DNA from: an uncultured Clostridia bacterium
GTDB lineage: Bacteria; Bacillota; Clostridia; Christensenellales; UBA1242
Assembly: GCA_934757865.1 (NCBI GenBank)
Contig: CAKVLS010000004.1
Coordinates: forward strand, 1 to 64,000
DNA: 64,000 nt
Reading direction: 5' to 3'
Part shown: positions 52,738-60,780 of the stretch, piece by piece
How the letters are laid out: each line of letters begins with the position of its first letter
How positions within the stretch are numbered: the stretch's first letter is position 1
Made by a program: the position numbers and the translations under genes
Notes under the pieces: generated by a model
What the model was told of the DNA's origin: nothing
Seen by the model: the letters and a program-made list of their open reading frames with translations, nothing else
Database searches by the model: none

Positions 52738-53196
52738 TTATTTATCTTCTTTGATAACGGTAACAGTACCATCTTGAGCTATTTCAATTTTGTCGCCAGT
52801 TTCTACATATTTTAAGAATTTGTCGCCTAGTCTATCAATAGCTATGATTGGGCTGTTTTCCCAGTTACGAGCAAGGATAATACCTGAGCATGCTAGAGAG
52901 TCAATATCCTCAGAAAATAGCATTGCGCTTGGGTTAATCTTCATAGAACAAACTGTTTGGATAACAAGTCCGCCTGTTGTAGAACCTATAGTTTTTGGCA
53001 AGCATAAAATTTTGCCTGTTAGGTTCTTTTTATAGATATCTGGGTTGTTTTGGTCAGATGCAATTACTTGCTTAGCGTTTTTTAGAGCGCTCTTTTGGAA
53101 AGTAGCAAGTGTGTTAACACCTTGTCTTGATACGATAGCTTCGCCTTTTAGCTCGCCGCCACCTATTACTCTACCCTTAAAAGTCTTAGTACTCAT
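52738..53196 (-). CDS. Aconitase X swivel domain (small subunit)
   Basis: Encodes 152 residues, the DUF126 family. FKGRVIGGGELKGEAIVS is the family start and PKTIGSTTGGLVIQ the active-site strand with the conserved Gly-Ser-Thr. It pairs with the large subunit encoded one base upstream. The ATG at 53196 has GGAGGG eight bases upstream; the frame open to 53241 overlaps the large subunit and is not used. Confidence 0.9.
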   Translation of the reverse strand: MSTKTFKGRVIGGGELKGEAIVSRQGVNTLATFQKSALKNAKQVIASDQNNPDIYKKNLTGKILCLPKTIGSTTGGLVIQTVCSMKINPSAMLFSEDIDSLACSGIILARNWENSPIIAIDRLGDKFLKYVETGDKIEIAQDGTVTVIKEDK

Positions 53197-53197
53197 A

Positions 53198-54475
53198 TTA
53201 TTTACCCTCCTTGCCTGTGATAATATTAAGTATATCTTCATCTTTATAATATCTAGCAGAAGAATATGTTCTTAGTTTGTTAGAAGAAGTGATGATTGGA
53301 GCTTTGCCAGCTATTGGGTTGTTGGTGTACATTAGCGGACAGATAGAAGAAACTCTAACTCCAGTCTTAACTAGCTCTTTATATAGATCAGTCTTTTCAA
53401 ACTCTTTGCGAATAGCTGGGCTAGTAGTTAAGATTGTTCTTACTCTTACCTTCGACTTTCCGCTCTCTTTTAGGCCATTTAGAATATTGTTAGCCCAAGA
53501 GTGAAGTTGCGAAGTTGTAAGATGTGGACAGCCTATAAAGCATAGTTTTGGCTTTGCATCTTTGTTCTTCCAAAGGATTGGATATGACTTATAAACTCTC
53601 TCAATCTCAGCATCATCAATAACATAAGTTTTTGCTTTGTCTTTGATTAAAGTTTTCTTTAGCTCTTTTGCTTCTGGGGTCAAGTTGTCAACATGGTATA
53701 GACCAACTGCACCATTTGAAGCACTAGCAGCGCCCATATCTTTTAGATATGCCTTAGCGTTGTCGTCTAGCTTCTTGCCAAGGAATTTATCAAGGCCAAC
53801 GATGTATGGAACATCTTCCATAACTTTAAGGCCTATTGCACTACCTAGTATTTGAGCCTCAGGAAGTTTAGAAGTCTTAACCTCTATTACCCAGTCAGCT
53901 TTTCTACCCTCATCAGTAAGTAGTCCAAATTCTGGAACTTTACCAACGATAGCTGAGAAAATATCTAGCATACCGCTATTTCTGTTGCATCTAGCACCAA
54001 GTACTGAGTTAGCATATACAACTGCAGAACTCTCTGCCCAAGAAAGAATATCGCCTTTCTTAGGAGTGTTGCCTACTTCGTCTAGGTAACAAGTACATGT
54101 AAAGCCGTCAGTAGTTTTTAGACCAAGCTTCTTTAGTTGCTCTTCGTATCTAGCTTGTTGGCTGTACATAATTTTGCTAAAAATTAGTTTGTTTAGAATA
54201 TTACATTTTACATTTTTGTAATCGATAGGTCTTGGGTCTACGGTAAATGGGTATTTAGTTTTTAGGCCAGCAGCGATTAGCTCGTCCATTGTTCTAAATA
54301 GTGGTTTTAGTAGTCCAATACCAAAAGATGTTACAAGGTGTCCGTCATGAGTTACTGGGACAAGTCTTTTTGCTCCAAAAGCGTCACCAAACTCAACGAT
54401 TGTTTTCATAACTTTGGCAAGAGTTTCGCCTTGTTTTCCGTCAAGTATCTCTTGCTCTTCTTTAGTTAGTTTCAT
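53198..54475 (-). CDS. Aconitase X catalytic domain (large subunit)
   Basis: Encodes 425 residues, the DUF521 family. LTKEEQEILDGKQGET is the family start; FTCTCYLDEVG, GARCNRNSG and SSICPLMY supply conserved Cys that can bind an iron-sulfur cluster. Members include cis-3-hydroxyproline dehydratase and archaeal phosphomevalonate dehydratase. Which reaction is run here cannot be read from sequence. It sits after an Old-Yellow-Enzyme-type reductase, suggesting dehydration coupled to enoate reduction. AGGAGG precedes the ATG. Confidence 0.9.
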   Translation of the reverse strand: MKLTKEEQEILDGKQGETLAKVMKTIVEFGDAFGAKRLVPVTHDGHLVTSFGIGLLKPLFRTMDELIAAGLKTKYPFTVDPRPIDYKNVKCNILNKLIFSKIMYSQQARYEEQLKKLGLKTTDGFTCTCYLDEVGNTPKKGDILSWAESSAVVYANSVLGARCNRNSGMLDIFSAIVGKVPEFGLLTDEGRKADWVIEVKTSKLPEAQILGSAIGLKVMEDVPYIVGLDKFLGKKLDDNAKAYLKDMGAASASNGAVGLYHVDNLTPEAKELKKTLIKDKAKTYVIDDAEIERVYKSYPILWKNKDAKPKLCFIGCPHLTTSQLHSWANNILNGLKESGKSKVRVRTILTTSPAIRKEFEKTDLYKELVKTGVRVSSICPLMYTNNPIAGKAPIITSSNKLRTYSSARYYKDEDILNIITGKEGK

Positions 54476-54485
54476 TTATTTCCTC

Positions 54486-56747
54486 CTAAATGCTCAAACA
54501 TTTTCTATAAGCGCCCTTAACAGCAGTAAATACTTTGCCTGGCATCAAACTATCGCCAACATTGTATATTTCTGGAGCGGCATTTGATTTTACTAAGCCA
54601 TAATACAAATCATCATTAGAAGATATTCCGCAAGCAAATACTACTACATCGCTCTCGACATAGATATCTTGATACTCGTCTTTAACCTTCTTAGCAAGTG
54701 GGTTAGGAATATTTTCTGGCAAAATTGGTTGCCATGTATTAAATGGATTTGGAACAGTCTTAGAAACATTTTTCTTAACAGTAACGGTCTTATCTGCATT
54801 GATAGATTTTACAAATGAGCAGTTGTGAACTTTTACACCATACTTCTCTAGGTAATGCAAAATATGTCCACGGTTAGCAGTACATGAGTTAGCCATTAGG
54901 TTAGGTGTAGCTTCGATGATTGTTACATCTTTGTTTAGCTCAGTCTTTAAATAATATGCTAGCTCGCAGCCGCTATCACCACCACCGATGATTGCAAATG
55001 TATCTGCTTTGCTATATTTTTTAGGATTATTAAGAACATCAACAACATAAGTTACATTTTTGTTCTCAACGCCGTCGATTGGAAGGAATCTTTGTTTTGT
55101 ACCAGTTGCAACTACGATAGCATCGTATTTTGCAGCCTTTAACATTTTTTCATCAGCGGCTACGCCTAGATTTAGAGTGAAGTTTTTGTTCTTCTTCATA
55201 CCAGTAACTAAGTTGTTAAGATACTCAACATAGTTAGCTAGTTCATACTTAAATTTTGGAACAGAAGCTGCTATGATTGTACCACCAATCTTTTTAGATT
55301 TTTCGTATAGGTCAACTTTGTGTCCTCTTGCAAGCAATGTCTTAGCTGCTACCACGCCCGCAGGGCCAGCACCAATAACAGCAATCTTTTTGCTCTTTTC
55401 TGCCTTAGGAATATCTCTCAAAAGTTCTTCTTCAAAAGCAGTTCTTGGGTTAACCGCACATTGTGGGTGTCCGCCGTCTACAAACTCTTTGATACAACCT
55501 TCGTGACAACCGATACATGGGATGATGTCTTTTGTATTACCAGCATAAGCCTTGTTTACCCAGTCTGGGTCTGCAAGTAGTGGTCTACCTAGCATTATCA
55601 TGTCGCACATATTATCTCTTAGAGCTTTTTCAGCAAGGTCTGGATAACCTAACTTACCTACAGCAACTACAGGAACTTCTACGCCTGCATTTGACAAAAT
55701 ATTATTCTCTTTGAAGTAGTCTTTTACAAGTTTAGAAACTTCTAGGAAACAGCCACTTGGCATACTAGCAGGAGGATGAGGAAGCCACCAGTTATCATAG
55801 CAACCTAGGTCAACGTCAAACATATCAACGCCCGCTTTAACAAGGTTAGCCATATAATCTAAAGTCTCGACTATTCTTCTCTCGTTTCTGTATTTACGAA
55901 GAGCTTTTACGCCTTTCATCTTATCGCCATAAGTTGCGTTAAGAGCAAGTGAAAGGTCAATTCTATACATAATAGGATAATTGTTTCCAACTCTCTTACG
56001 AATTTGTTTAACGCAGTCGATACCAAATTGTTGCCAATTAGCATATCTACCAGCAAGTCTTCTGTTAAATGCTGGGTTAGTCAATTGCTCCATTAGGTAG
56101 CCTTCGTGACCATGCAAATACACACCATCAATGTTACAAGCTTTTGCGTCAGCAGCACCTTGTCCCATATTTTTGACTATCTTCTTTACTTTCCCATCGG
56201 TGATAGTAGCACATGGAATCTCTGGAATATAAAAGTTAGGGTTCCAGCTAGCTGAAACAGGAAGTTTAAGGCTGTTAACTAAGCATTGTGGGTTGCCTAC
56301 TCTACCAAGGCCAGCAGTTAGCTGAATAAATAATTTAGCACCATGACTATGACAAGCATATGCAAGGTCTCTCCAGCCAGCAAGTACTGTACGGCTACGA
56401 TCTATTCTTGGGAAGTAAGATAATTTTCCAAGCTCAGTGATAGATGGATCAATTCCATGAGATACAGGCACAAGACCTGTTGTGATAAGACCAACGCCGC
56501 CCTTAGCACGCTCTTCAAAGTATGCAAGCATTTTTGCGTTAGGTCTACCAGTCTCCTCACACATAGAAATGTTGCCCATAGGTCCCATTACCAAACGGTT
56601 TTTTATGGTAAGTTTGTTAACTTTTATAGGACTAAACATCTCTTTGTAAGGATAAAGTTTATTGGTCATTTTTGGGGTTTCGCCCTTCAAAAACCAATTA
56701 CCGAAACTTTCTTCTAAATTTTGAAGAAGTTGTTCTTTGTTTTCCAT
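54486..56747 (-). CDS. NADH:flavin oxidoreductase / 2-enoate reductase type
   Basis: Encodes 753 residues. An FMN TIM barrel (about 30-410) starts IKNRLVMGPMGN. The 4Fe-4S motif is CIGCHEGC with a fourth Cys 11 residues later. FAD/NAD domains follow, with IAVIGAGPAGVVAAKTL at about 465 and IIGGGDSGCELAYYL at about 605. The layout is that of 2,4-dienoyl-CoA reductase and clostridial 2-enoate reductase, about 80 residues longer. It probably reduces an activated C=C bond with NAD(P)H. GGAGGG precedes the ATG. It leads the operon with split aconitase X. Confidence 0.9.
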   Translation of the reverse strand: MENKEQLLQNLEESFGNWFLKGETPKMTNKLYPYKEMFSPIKVNKLTIKNRLVMGPMGNISMCEETGRPNAKMLAYFEERAKGGVGLITTGLVPVSHGIDPSITELGKLSYFPRIDRSRTVLAGWRDLAYACHSHGAKLFIQLTAGLGRVGNPQCLVNSLKLPVSASWNPNFYIPEIPCATITDGKVKKIVKNMGQGAADAKACNIDGVYLHGHEGYLMEQLTNPAFNRRLAGRYANWQQFGIDCVKQIRKRVGNNYPIMYRIDLSLALNATYGDKMKGVKALRKYRNERRIVETLDYMANLVKAGVDMFDVDLGCYDNWWLPHPPASMPSGCFLEVSKLVKDYFKENNILSNAGVEVPVVAVGKLGYPDLAEKALRDNMCDMIMLGRPLLADPDWVNKAYAGNTKDIIPCIGCHEGCIKEFVDGGHPQCAVNPRTAFEEELLRDIPKAEKSKKIAVIGAGPAGVVAAKTLLARGHKVDLYEKSKKIGGTIIAASVPKFKYELANYVEYLNNLVTGMKKNKNFTLNLGVAADEKMLKAAKYDAIVVATGTKQRFLPIDGVENKNVTYVVDVLNNPKKYSKADTFAIIGGGDSGCELAYYLKTELNKDVTIIEATPNLMANSCTANRGHILHYLEKYGVKVHNCSFVKSINADKTVTVKKNVSKTVPNPFNTWQPILPENIPNPLAKKVKDEYQDIYVESDVVVFACGISSNDDLYYGLVKSNAAPEIYNVGDSLMPGKVFTAVKGAYRKCLSI

Positions 56748-56774
56748 AATTTCCCTCCAGTTTTTATTACTTAT

Positions 56775-56803
56775 ATAATACCAAAATCAGCCATTTTTTT
56801 CAA
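56775..56803 (-). promoter_or_regulatory. Promoter of the reductase/aconitase X operon
   Basis: TTGAAA (56798-56803), 17-base spacer, TATTAT (56775-56780) on the minus strand. Confidence 0.65.
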
Positions 56804-56944
56804 ACAAACTAATACAATATTTTGCAAAATACACAAAAAATATTTTTTGTTAAATACATAAATAATATTTTTGAAAAAATATAAAAAATAATACAAATAT
56901 AAAAAATAAATATATCTTAAAGGCATATATAAAAAACATCAATA

Positions 56945-56973
56945 TTGACATTACAAAGAACTTGCAATATAAT
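56945..56973 (+). promoter_or_regulatory. Promoter of the first tandem paralog
   Basis: TTGACA (56945-56950), 17-base spacer, TATAAT (56968-56973): full sigma-A consensus. Confidence 0.88.
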
Positions 56974-56995
56974 ATAAAGGTGAGGAAAATAAATA

Positions 56996-57721
56996 ATGAA
57001 ACCAGAAATAAAAGATAAAAAACAAGAAATCAAAAAACCAACTTTATTAACAAAAATTAAAAAACTCTTTATCCCAAAAGAAAAAGAGCCTGAGCAAATT
57101 ACCGCTATAAAAATTGTAAAAGAGATGTCAAAAAATAACCCTTACCCTGTAGGTAAAAGCATAGACAAAATATCAAAATATATTACAAATGAAAAAGAAT
57201 TACCCGTAGCCCAAAGACTTGAACTTTTGCTTGATGCCTACGGCAAGTATTATAAATACCAACATCAATCTACAGTTTCATATGCAGTAGATGAAGAAGC
57301 TGCGGATTTTTCTAGAATTGAAGATGAGTACTATCGTATGGGCAAAAAAATATCTTTTAACGACTACTTCAATGCGCGTATGAAAGAACAAGAATATATC
57401 GTAAATAGAGAGCTTAGAAATAATGCTCAAAAACTTCTTACAAATGCAGAAAATAATGGCAATAAAGAAGAAGTGATGAACAATTTGGATTCATATGGAG
57501 CATTAATAATTAATAACTCGCTTAAACTACAAGATGACTTTTGGACAAATAGAGATAAGAGTGGATACAAATTTTCTAATGATGAAAAATTTATAAAAGA
57601 TGCACTTATATATAGATATGAGCAAAAGTTAGAAGCTAAAAAATCAAAAACAACTCAATGCCCTTCTCAACAAAAAAGCGAAGACAAAAAACAATCTTCA
57701 GATTCAGCCCAAGGTATGTAA
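56996..57721 (+). CDS. Tandem paralog 1, unrecognised soluble protein
   Basis: Encodes 241 residues, strongly helical and charged, no signal peptide or membrane helix. A basic N-terminus (KKPTLLTKIKKLFIPK) could be amphipathic. Conserved with the next gene: YPVGKSIDKIS (about 51), LLLDAYGKYYKYQH (about 81), EYIVNR (about 132), and a C-terminal DEKFIKDALIYRYEQKLE. The tail is low-complexity K, S and Q. GTGAGG lies before the ATG. Own consensus promoter. No family recognised. Confidence 0.75.
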   Translation: MKPEIKDKKQEIKKPTLLTKIKKLFIPKEKEPEQITAIKIVKEMSKNNPYPVGKSIDKISKYITNEKELPVAQRLELLLDAYGKYYKYQHQSTVSYAVDEEAADFSRIEDEYYRMGKKISFNDYFNARMKEQEYIVNRELRNNAQKLLTNAENNGNKEEVMNNLDSYGALIINNSLKLQDDFWTNRDKSGYKFSNDEKFIKDALIYRYEQKLEAKKSKTTQCPSQQKSEDKKQSSDSAQGM

Positions 57722-57743
57722 ATTTTTTTACAATTTTTTGGTA

Positions 57744-57771
57744 TTGACATCTAAAAAAAATCAATTATAAT
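57744..57771 (+). promoter_or_regulatory. Promoter of the second tandem paralog
   Basis: TTGACA (57744-57749), 16-base spacer, TATAAT (57766-57771), so the second copy is transcribed on its own as well. Confidence 0.8.
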
Positions 57772-57793
57772 GAGTTTAGAATTATAACATTAA

Positions 57794-57801
57794 GGGGGGG
57801 G
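57794..57801 (+). promoter_or_regulatory. Ribosome binding site made of eight G
   Basis: A run of eight G seven bases before the ATG at 57809 takes the place of the AGGAGG site. Such a run can gain or lose bases during replication. Confidence 0.7.
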
Positions 57802-57808
57802 ACAAAAA

Positions 57809-58510
57809 ATGAATCCAATATTAAAAAACGGCAATAAAAAAGTAAAAAAATCAAATTTCTTCAATAATATTAGGACTTTCTTTTTCCCGACCCCAGAGAT
57901 GCTTGTTGATAAGATGAGCACATCAACTAGCTATCCTTACGGCAGATCACTAGATGCGATATCTAACAAAATCGTAAGCTCAAAAACACTTGCTCCAGAG
58001 CAAAAAATTGACCTTTTGTTTGACGCCTACGGTAAGTATTATAAGTACCAACACGAAAGAGTTGTTAATTTTGCGACTTTTGAGTTCTATTATGAAGACT
58101 TTATGATAGAGTTTGCGGGCGAGCTTTTTAAGCATCAATATAGATATGACAAACGCTTTAGAGAGTTATCTGCTGAGACAAAGTACATCGTTAACAGAAA
58201 CTTTGACGAAGATATGAAAGATGTATTTGCAGAGGCTAAACAAAAAAATATTATGCACTCTGTTATTGAAAAATTAGATGACTATCAAATTAAAGCCATC
58301 AATGCAGCTATGAAACTTAAAGACAACTACAAAGAGGGTCTTGTAGATAATGAATATCAAGCTGATGATAACGAGAAGTATCTAGAAAAATTACTTGTTG
58401 CAAGATATGACAAAAAATTAGAGCAACAAAAAGCTTCTACCAAACCTTTCCCAGAGTTTGAGGAGCAAGTAATCACAGAGACTCATTCACAAGGTAGCCA
58501 AGTATTGTAA
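57809..58510 (+). CDS. Tandem paralog 2, unrecognised soluble protein
   Basis: Encodes 233 residues, paralogous over its length to the gene at 56996. Shared blocks are YPYGRSLDAIS, LLFDAYGKYYKYQHE, KYIVNR, and NEKYLEKLLVARYDKKLEQ. Between them it is diverged, so the duplication is old. Again highly charged, helical, with a basic N-terminus and no membrane helix. It has its own promoter and an unusual eight-G ribosome binding site. Function unknown. Confidence 0.75.
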   Translation: MNPILKNGNKKVKKSNFFNNIRTFFFPTPEMLVDKMSTSTSYPYGRSLDAISNKIVSSKTLAPEQKIDLLFDAYGKYYKYQHERVVNFATFEFYYEDFMIEFAGELFKHQYRYDKRFRELSAETKYIVNRNFDEDMKDVFAEAKQKNIMHSVIEKLDDYQIKAINAAMKLKDNYKEGLVDNEYQADDNEKYLEKLLVARYDKKLEQQKASTKPFPEFEEQVITETHSQGSQVL

Positions 58511-58528
58511 ACTAGCAAAAATAACAAG

Positions 58529-58568
58529 TAAAAAAGCACTTAAGAGATTACCCCTTAAGTGCTTTTTA
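58529..58568. terminator. Bidirectional terminator after the paralog pair
   Basis: AAAAGCACTTAAG / CTTAAGTGCTTTT stem with A and T runs, between convergent genes. Confidence 0.88.
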
Positions 58569-58573
58569 TTTAT

Positions 58574-59269
58574 CTACACTATCTCAACTAATTTGTTGCC
58601 TAGTTTGTCGCAAGATGTAAGGTAGTATGTTACGCCATTTTTGTTAACGACAAGATCTGACTTACATTGATTGCCGTGTAAGTGCCCATACACAACAGTT
58701 GTTATACCAAACTCTTCAATAAGTCTTGTAAAATCACTATCTTCTCTTTTGCTATTAAATGGTGGATAATGAAGTATAGCAATTATTTTTTCGCCATTTG
58801 TAGCAAGGGCTTTGGCCTTTTCAAATGACATACGAAGTCTAATAACTTCTCTATCTAGTATCTTCTTGTCCTCAGGTGTTGGCTCGCCCTTTTCTGGTAC
58901 GCTCCACGCTCTTGAACCGCAAAAGACTTTGTCCTCTATCTTGATAGCGTCATTTTGAAGGGCATAAAAGTTAGGAGGCAAGACGCCTCTTACTTTACTA
59001 ATAGTACTCCACCAGTAGTCATGATTGCCACGGACTATTATTTTTTTGCCTTTGTTCTTGCCTATAAGTTCTAGGTCACAAACGGCGTCTTCTAGATTCA
59101 TCGCCCAGCTAATATCTCCGGCTACTATTACCATATCGTCATCAGTTACTTTTTTGTCCCAATCGGCAAAAATATCGTCAACATAATTTTCCCATGTAGG
59201 TCCAAAAATATTCATAGGTTTAGGGTTATTGATAGATAAGTGTAAATCACTGATAGCAAATACTCTCAT
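58574..59269 (-). CDS. Calcineurin-like metallophosphoesterase
   Basis: Encodes 231 residues. AISDLHLS (DxH), VAGDISWA (GD), IVRGNHDYWW (GNHD), ILHYPP and VYGHLHG (GHxH) make the complete dimetal site. Cytoplasmic by lack of a signal. Substrate unknown; possibilities include nucleotide or phosphoprotein hydrolysis. AGGAG precedes the ATG. Confidence 0.9.
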   Translation of the reverse strand: MRVFAISDLHLSINNPKPMNIFGPTWENYVDDIFADWDKKVTDDDMVIVAGDISWAMNLEDAVCDLELIGKNKGKKIIVRGNHDYWWSTISKVRGVLPPNFYALQNDAIKIEDKVFCGSRAWSVPEKGEPTPEDKKILDREVIRLRMSFEKAKALATNGEKIIAILHYPPFNSKREDSDFTRLIEEFGITTVVYGHLHGNQCKSDLVVNKNGVTYYLTSCDKLGNKLVEIV

Positions 59270-59319
59270 ATTTTCTCCTACATGTATTATGGCACAAAAA
59301 CCTTATAATGTCAAAAATA

Positions 59320-59350
59320 AAAAAGCCCCAAATAAATTGGGGCTATTTTT
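59320..59350 (-). terminator. Terminator of the probable coat gene
   Basis: AGCCCCAA / TTGGGGCT stem followed by T run on the minus strand. Confidence 0.88.
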
Positions 59351-60000
59351 TATATTCTTTGATTTTGGATAGCTGTTGGGTATATTGGTAGTTCCAAAAC
59401 TCCCGAGCAAGCATCTTGAGTGTATTCTTGACAAACAGGTGCATTACAATAACCATAACTTGGCACCAAAATCTCTGCTCTTACAATGACTTTGATAATA
59501 ATAGTGATGCAGGCAGTGATTGAGAAAGTGTTACCGCTAACATAAGTTCCTCTAGGTACACTTGTCGCCCCAAAAGCTTCTATTGTATATGGTACGATAG
59601 ATGGCTGTGGTACAAAAAGTATTACATCTACAGGGACTGTTATGGTAGTAGCTCCTGTGCCTGTTACTCCGTTATTATCCGTATATGTAACGATCAAAGG
59701 TATATTTACATTTCCTGAAACTCTAGCAAAATTTGGCTTATCTGCAAGCCTTTCGACAACAAGGTCAGTAAGGGTAGTACCTTGGGCAGTTTGAGCGCTG
59801 ACAAAAGTAAGTGGAAGCGTAGGATTAGCTGGGTTAAGTCCAGTTAAAGTTTGCTCCAAATTTACTTCTTGTACTTGTTTCATACATGCGTCCAAAACCT
59901 TGTCTGTTTGGATACAAGCCTTTTCGCATAGTCCGTGAAGTGGATTGCCTACAATTACACCTGGTGTATTTCCTGTTCTATTACAAGTATAAAAAGACAT
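59350..60000 (-). CDS. Probable spore-coat-associated cysteine-containing protein
   Basis: Encodes 216 residues, no signal peptide. The first 45 residues have four Cys (TCNRTG, LCEKACIQ, DACMKQ). A beta-rich, Thr/Val-rich middle follows (about 60-180), then a second Cys group (YCNAPVCQEY, DACSG). Beta-strand and Cys content recall the outer layers of clostridial spores. The promoter has a sigma-K-like form. No named family is recognised, so the coat role is inferred from composition and promoter. AAGGAGG precedes the ATG. Confidence 0.65.
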   Translation of the reverse strand: MSFYTCNRTGNTPGVIVGNPLHGLCEKACIQTDKVLDACMKQVQEVNLEQTLTGLNPANPTLPLTFVSAQTAQGTTLTDLVVERLADKPNFARVSGNVNIPLIVTYTDNNGVTGTGATTITVPVDVILFVPQPSIVPYTIEAFGATSVPRGTYVSGNTFSITACITIIIKVIVRAEILVPSYGYCNAPVCQEYTQDACSGVLELPIYPTAIQNQRI

Positions 60001-60019
60001 ATATTTTACCTCCTTACTC

Positions 60020-60047
60020 TATTATATGAAGCCAACACCCCAAAGGT
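60020..60047 (-). promoter_or_regulatory. Candidate sigma-K (or sigma-E) promoter
   Basis: AC (60046-60047), 17-base spacer, CATATAATA (60020-60028) on the minus strand, equal to the sigma-K pattern AC-(16/17)-CATANNNTA. Confidence 0.45.
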
Positions 60048-60103
60048 TAAAACAATATAGCCAAGCCCTAATGCTTAAAAATCTTTATAAAAATAACTAA
60101 AAA

Positions 60104-60127
60104 AAGAAGTCCTATATAGGCCCTCTT
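60104..60127 (-). terminator. Weak terminator after engB
   Basis: AAGA / TCTT outer and CCT / AGG inner pairs with a mismatch between, T run after on the minus strand. Confidence 0.4.
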
Positions 60128-60143
60128 ATAATTTATTATATAT

Positions 60144-60767
60144 TTAGTTAAGCTCTTCTTCGCCCTCGTCTTCTACATTATTTTCGGCATTTAGTCTTGC
60201 GTCAAGAGAGTCAAGCAAATTGTCTCTTCCAAGTTTGCCATCACTTGATGTGATGATAAAGTTAGAAACTGCAAGCCCTAGCTCACTAGCTATACGGCTT
60301 ACACTTCTTGCTCTTTCGGCTTTAGAAAGTTTATCAGCCTTGGTCAAAACAAAGACTGTTGGAATACTATAGTAATACAAAAACTTAATCATTTGCTTAT
60401 CGTTATCGTTAGGCAAATGTCTAATATCTAGTAGCATATATACAGCTTTTAGATTAGTTGATTTTTTTAGATAATTTTCAAGTAAATGTCCCCAAGATTC
60501 TTGGGCTTCTTTACTTGCTTTGGCATAGCCATAACCCGGCAAGTCTACCAAAAGGAACTCTTTGTTAATCAAAAAATAATTGATTAGTCTAGTTCTACCT
60601 GGTAGTGATGATGTCTTGGCAAGTTTGCCGTTATTGGTCATAAAATTGATAAGTGAGCTTTTGCCAACATTGCTTCTGCCAACAAAGGCTACTTCTTTAT
60701 AATCGGATTTGTAAATATCGTTAAAATTCGAAACACTTTTTACAAACTCGGCAGTTTTGATTACCAT
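60144..60767 (-). CDS. engB: Ribosome biogenesis GTPase YsxC/EngB
   Basis: Essential GTPase for 50S assembly. In the 207-residue product GRSNVGKSSLIN (G1), GRTRLINYF (G2), DLPGYGYA (G3) and TKAD (G4) are all intact. The last 15 residues are acidic. Located after clpX, as in many Firmicutes. AAGGA precedes the ATG. Confidence 0.97.
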   Translation of the reverse strand: MVIKTAEFVKSVSNFNDIYKSDYKEVAFVGRSNVGKSSLINFMTNNGKLAKTSSLPGRTRLINYFLINKEFLLVDLPGYGYAKASKEAQESWGHLLENYLKKSTNLKAVYMLLDIRHLPNDNDKQMIKFLYYYSIPTVFVLTKADKLSKAERARSVSRIASELGLAVSNFIITSSDGKLGRDNLLDSLDARLNAENNVEDEGEEELN

Positions 60768-60780
60768 AATAAATTTTTCC

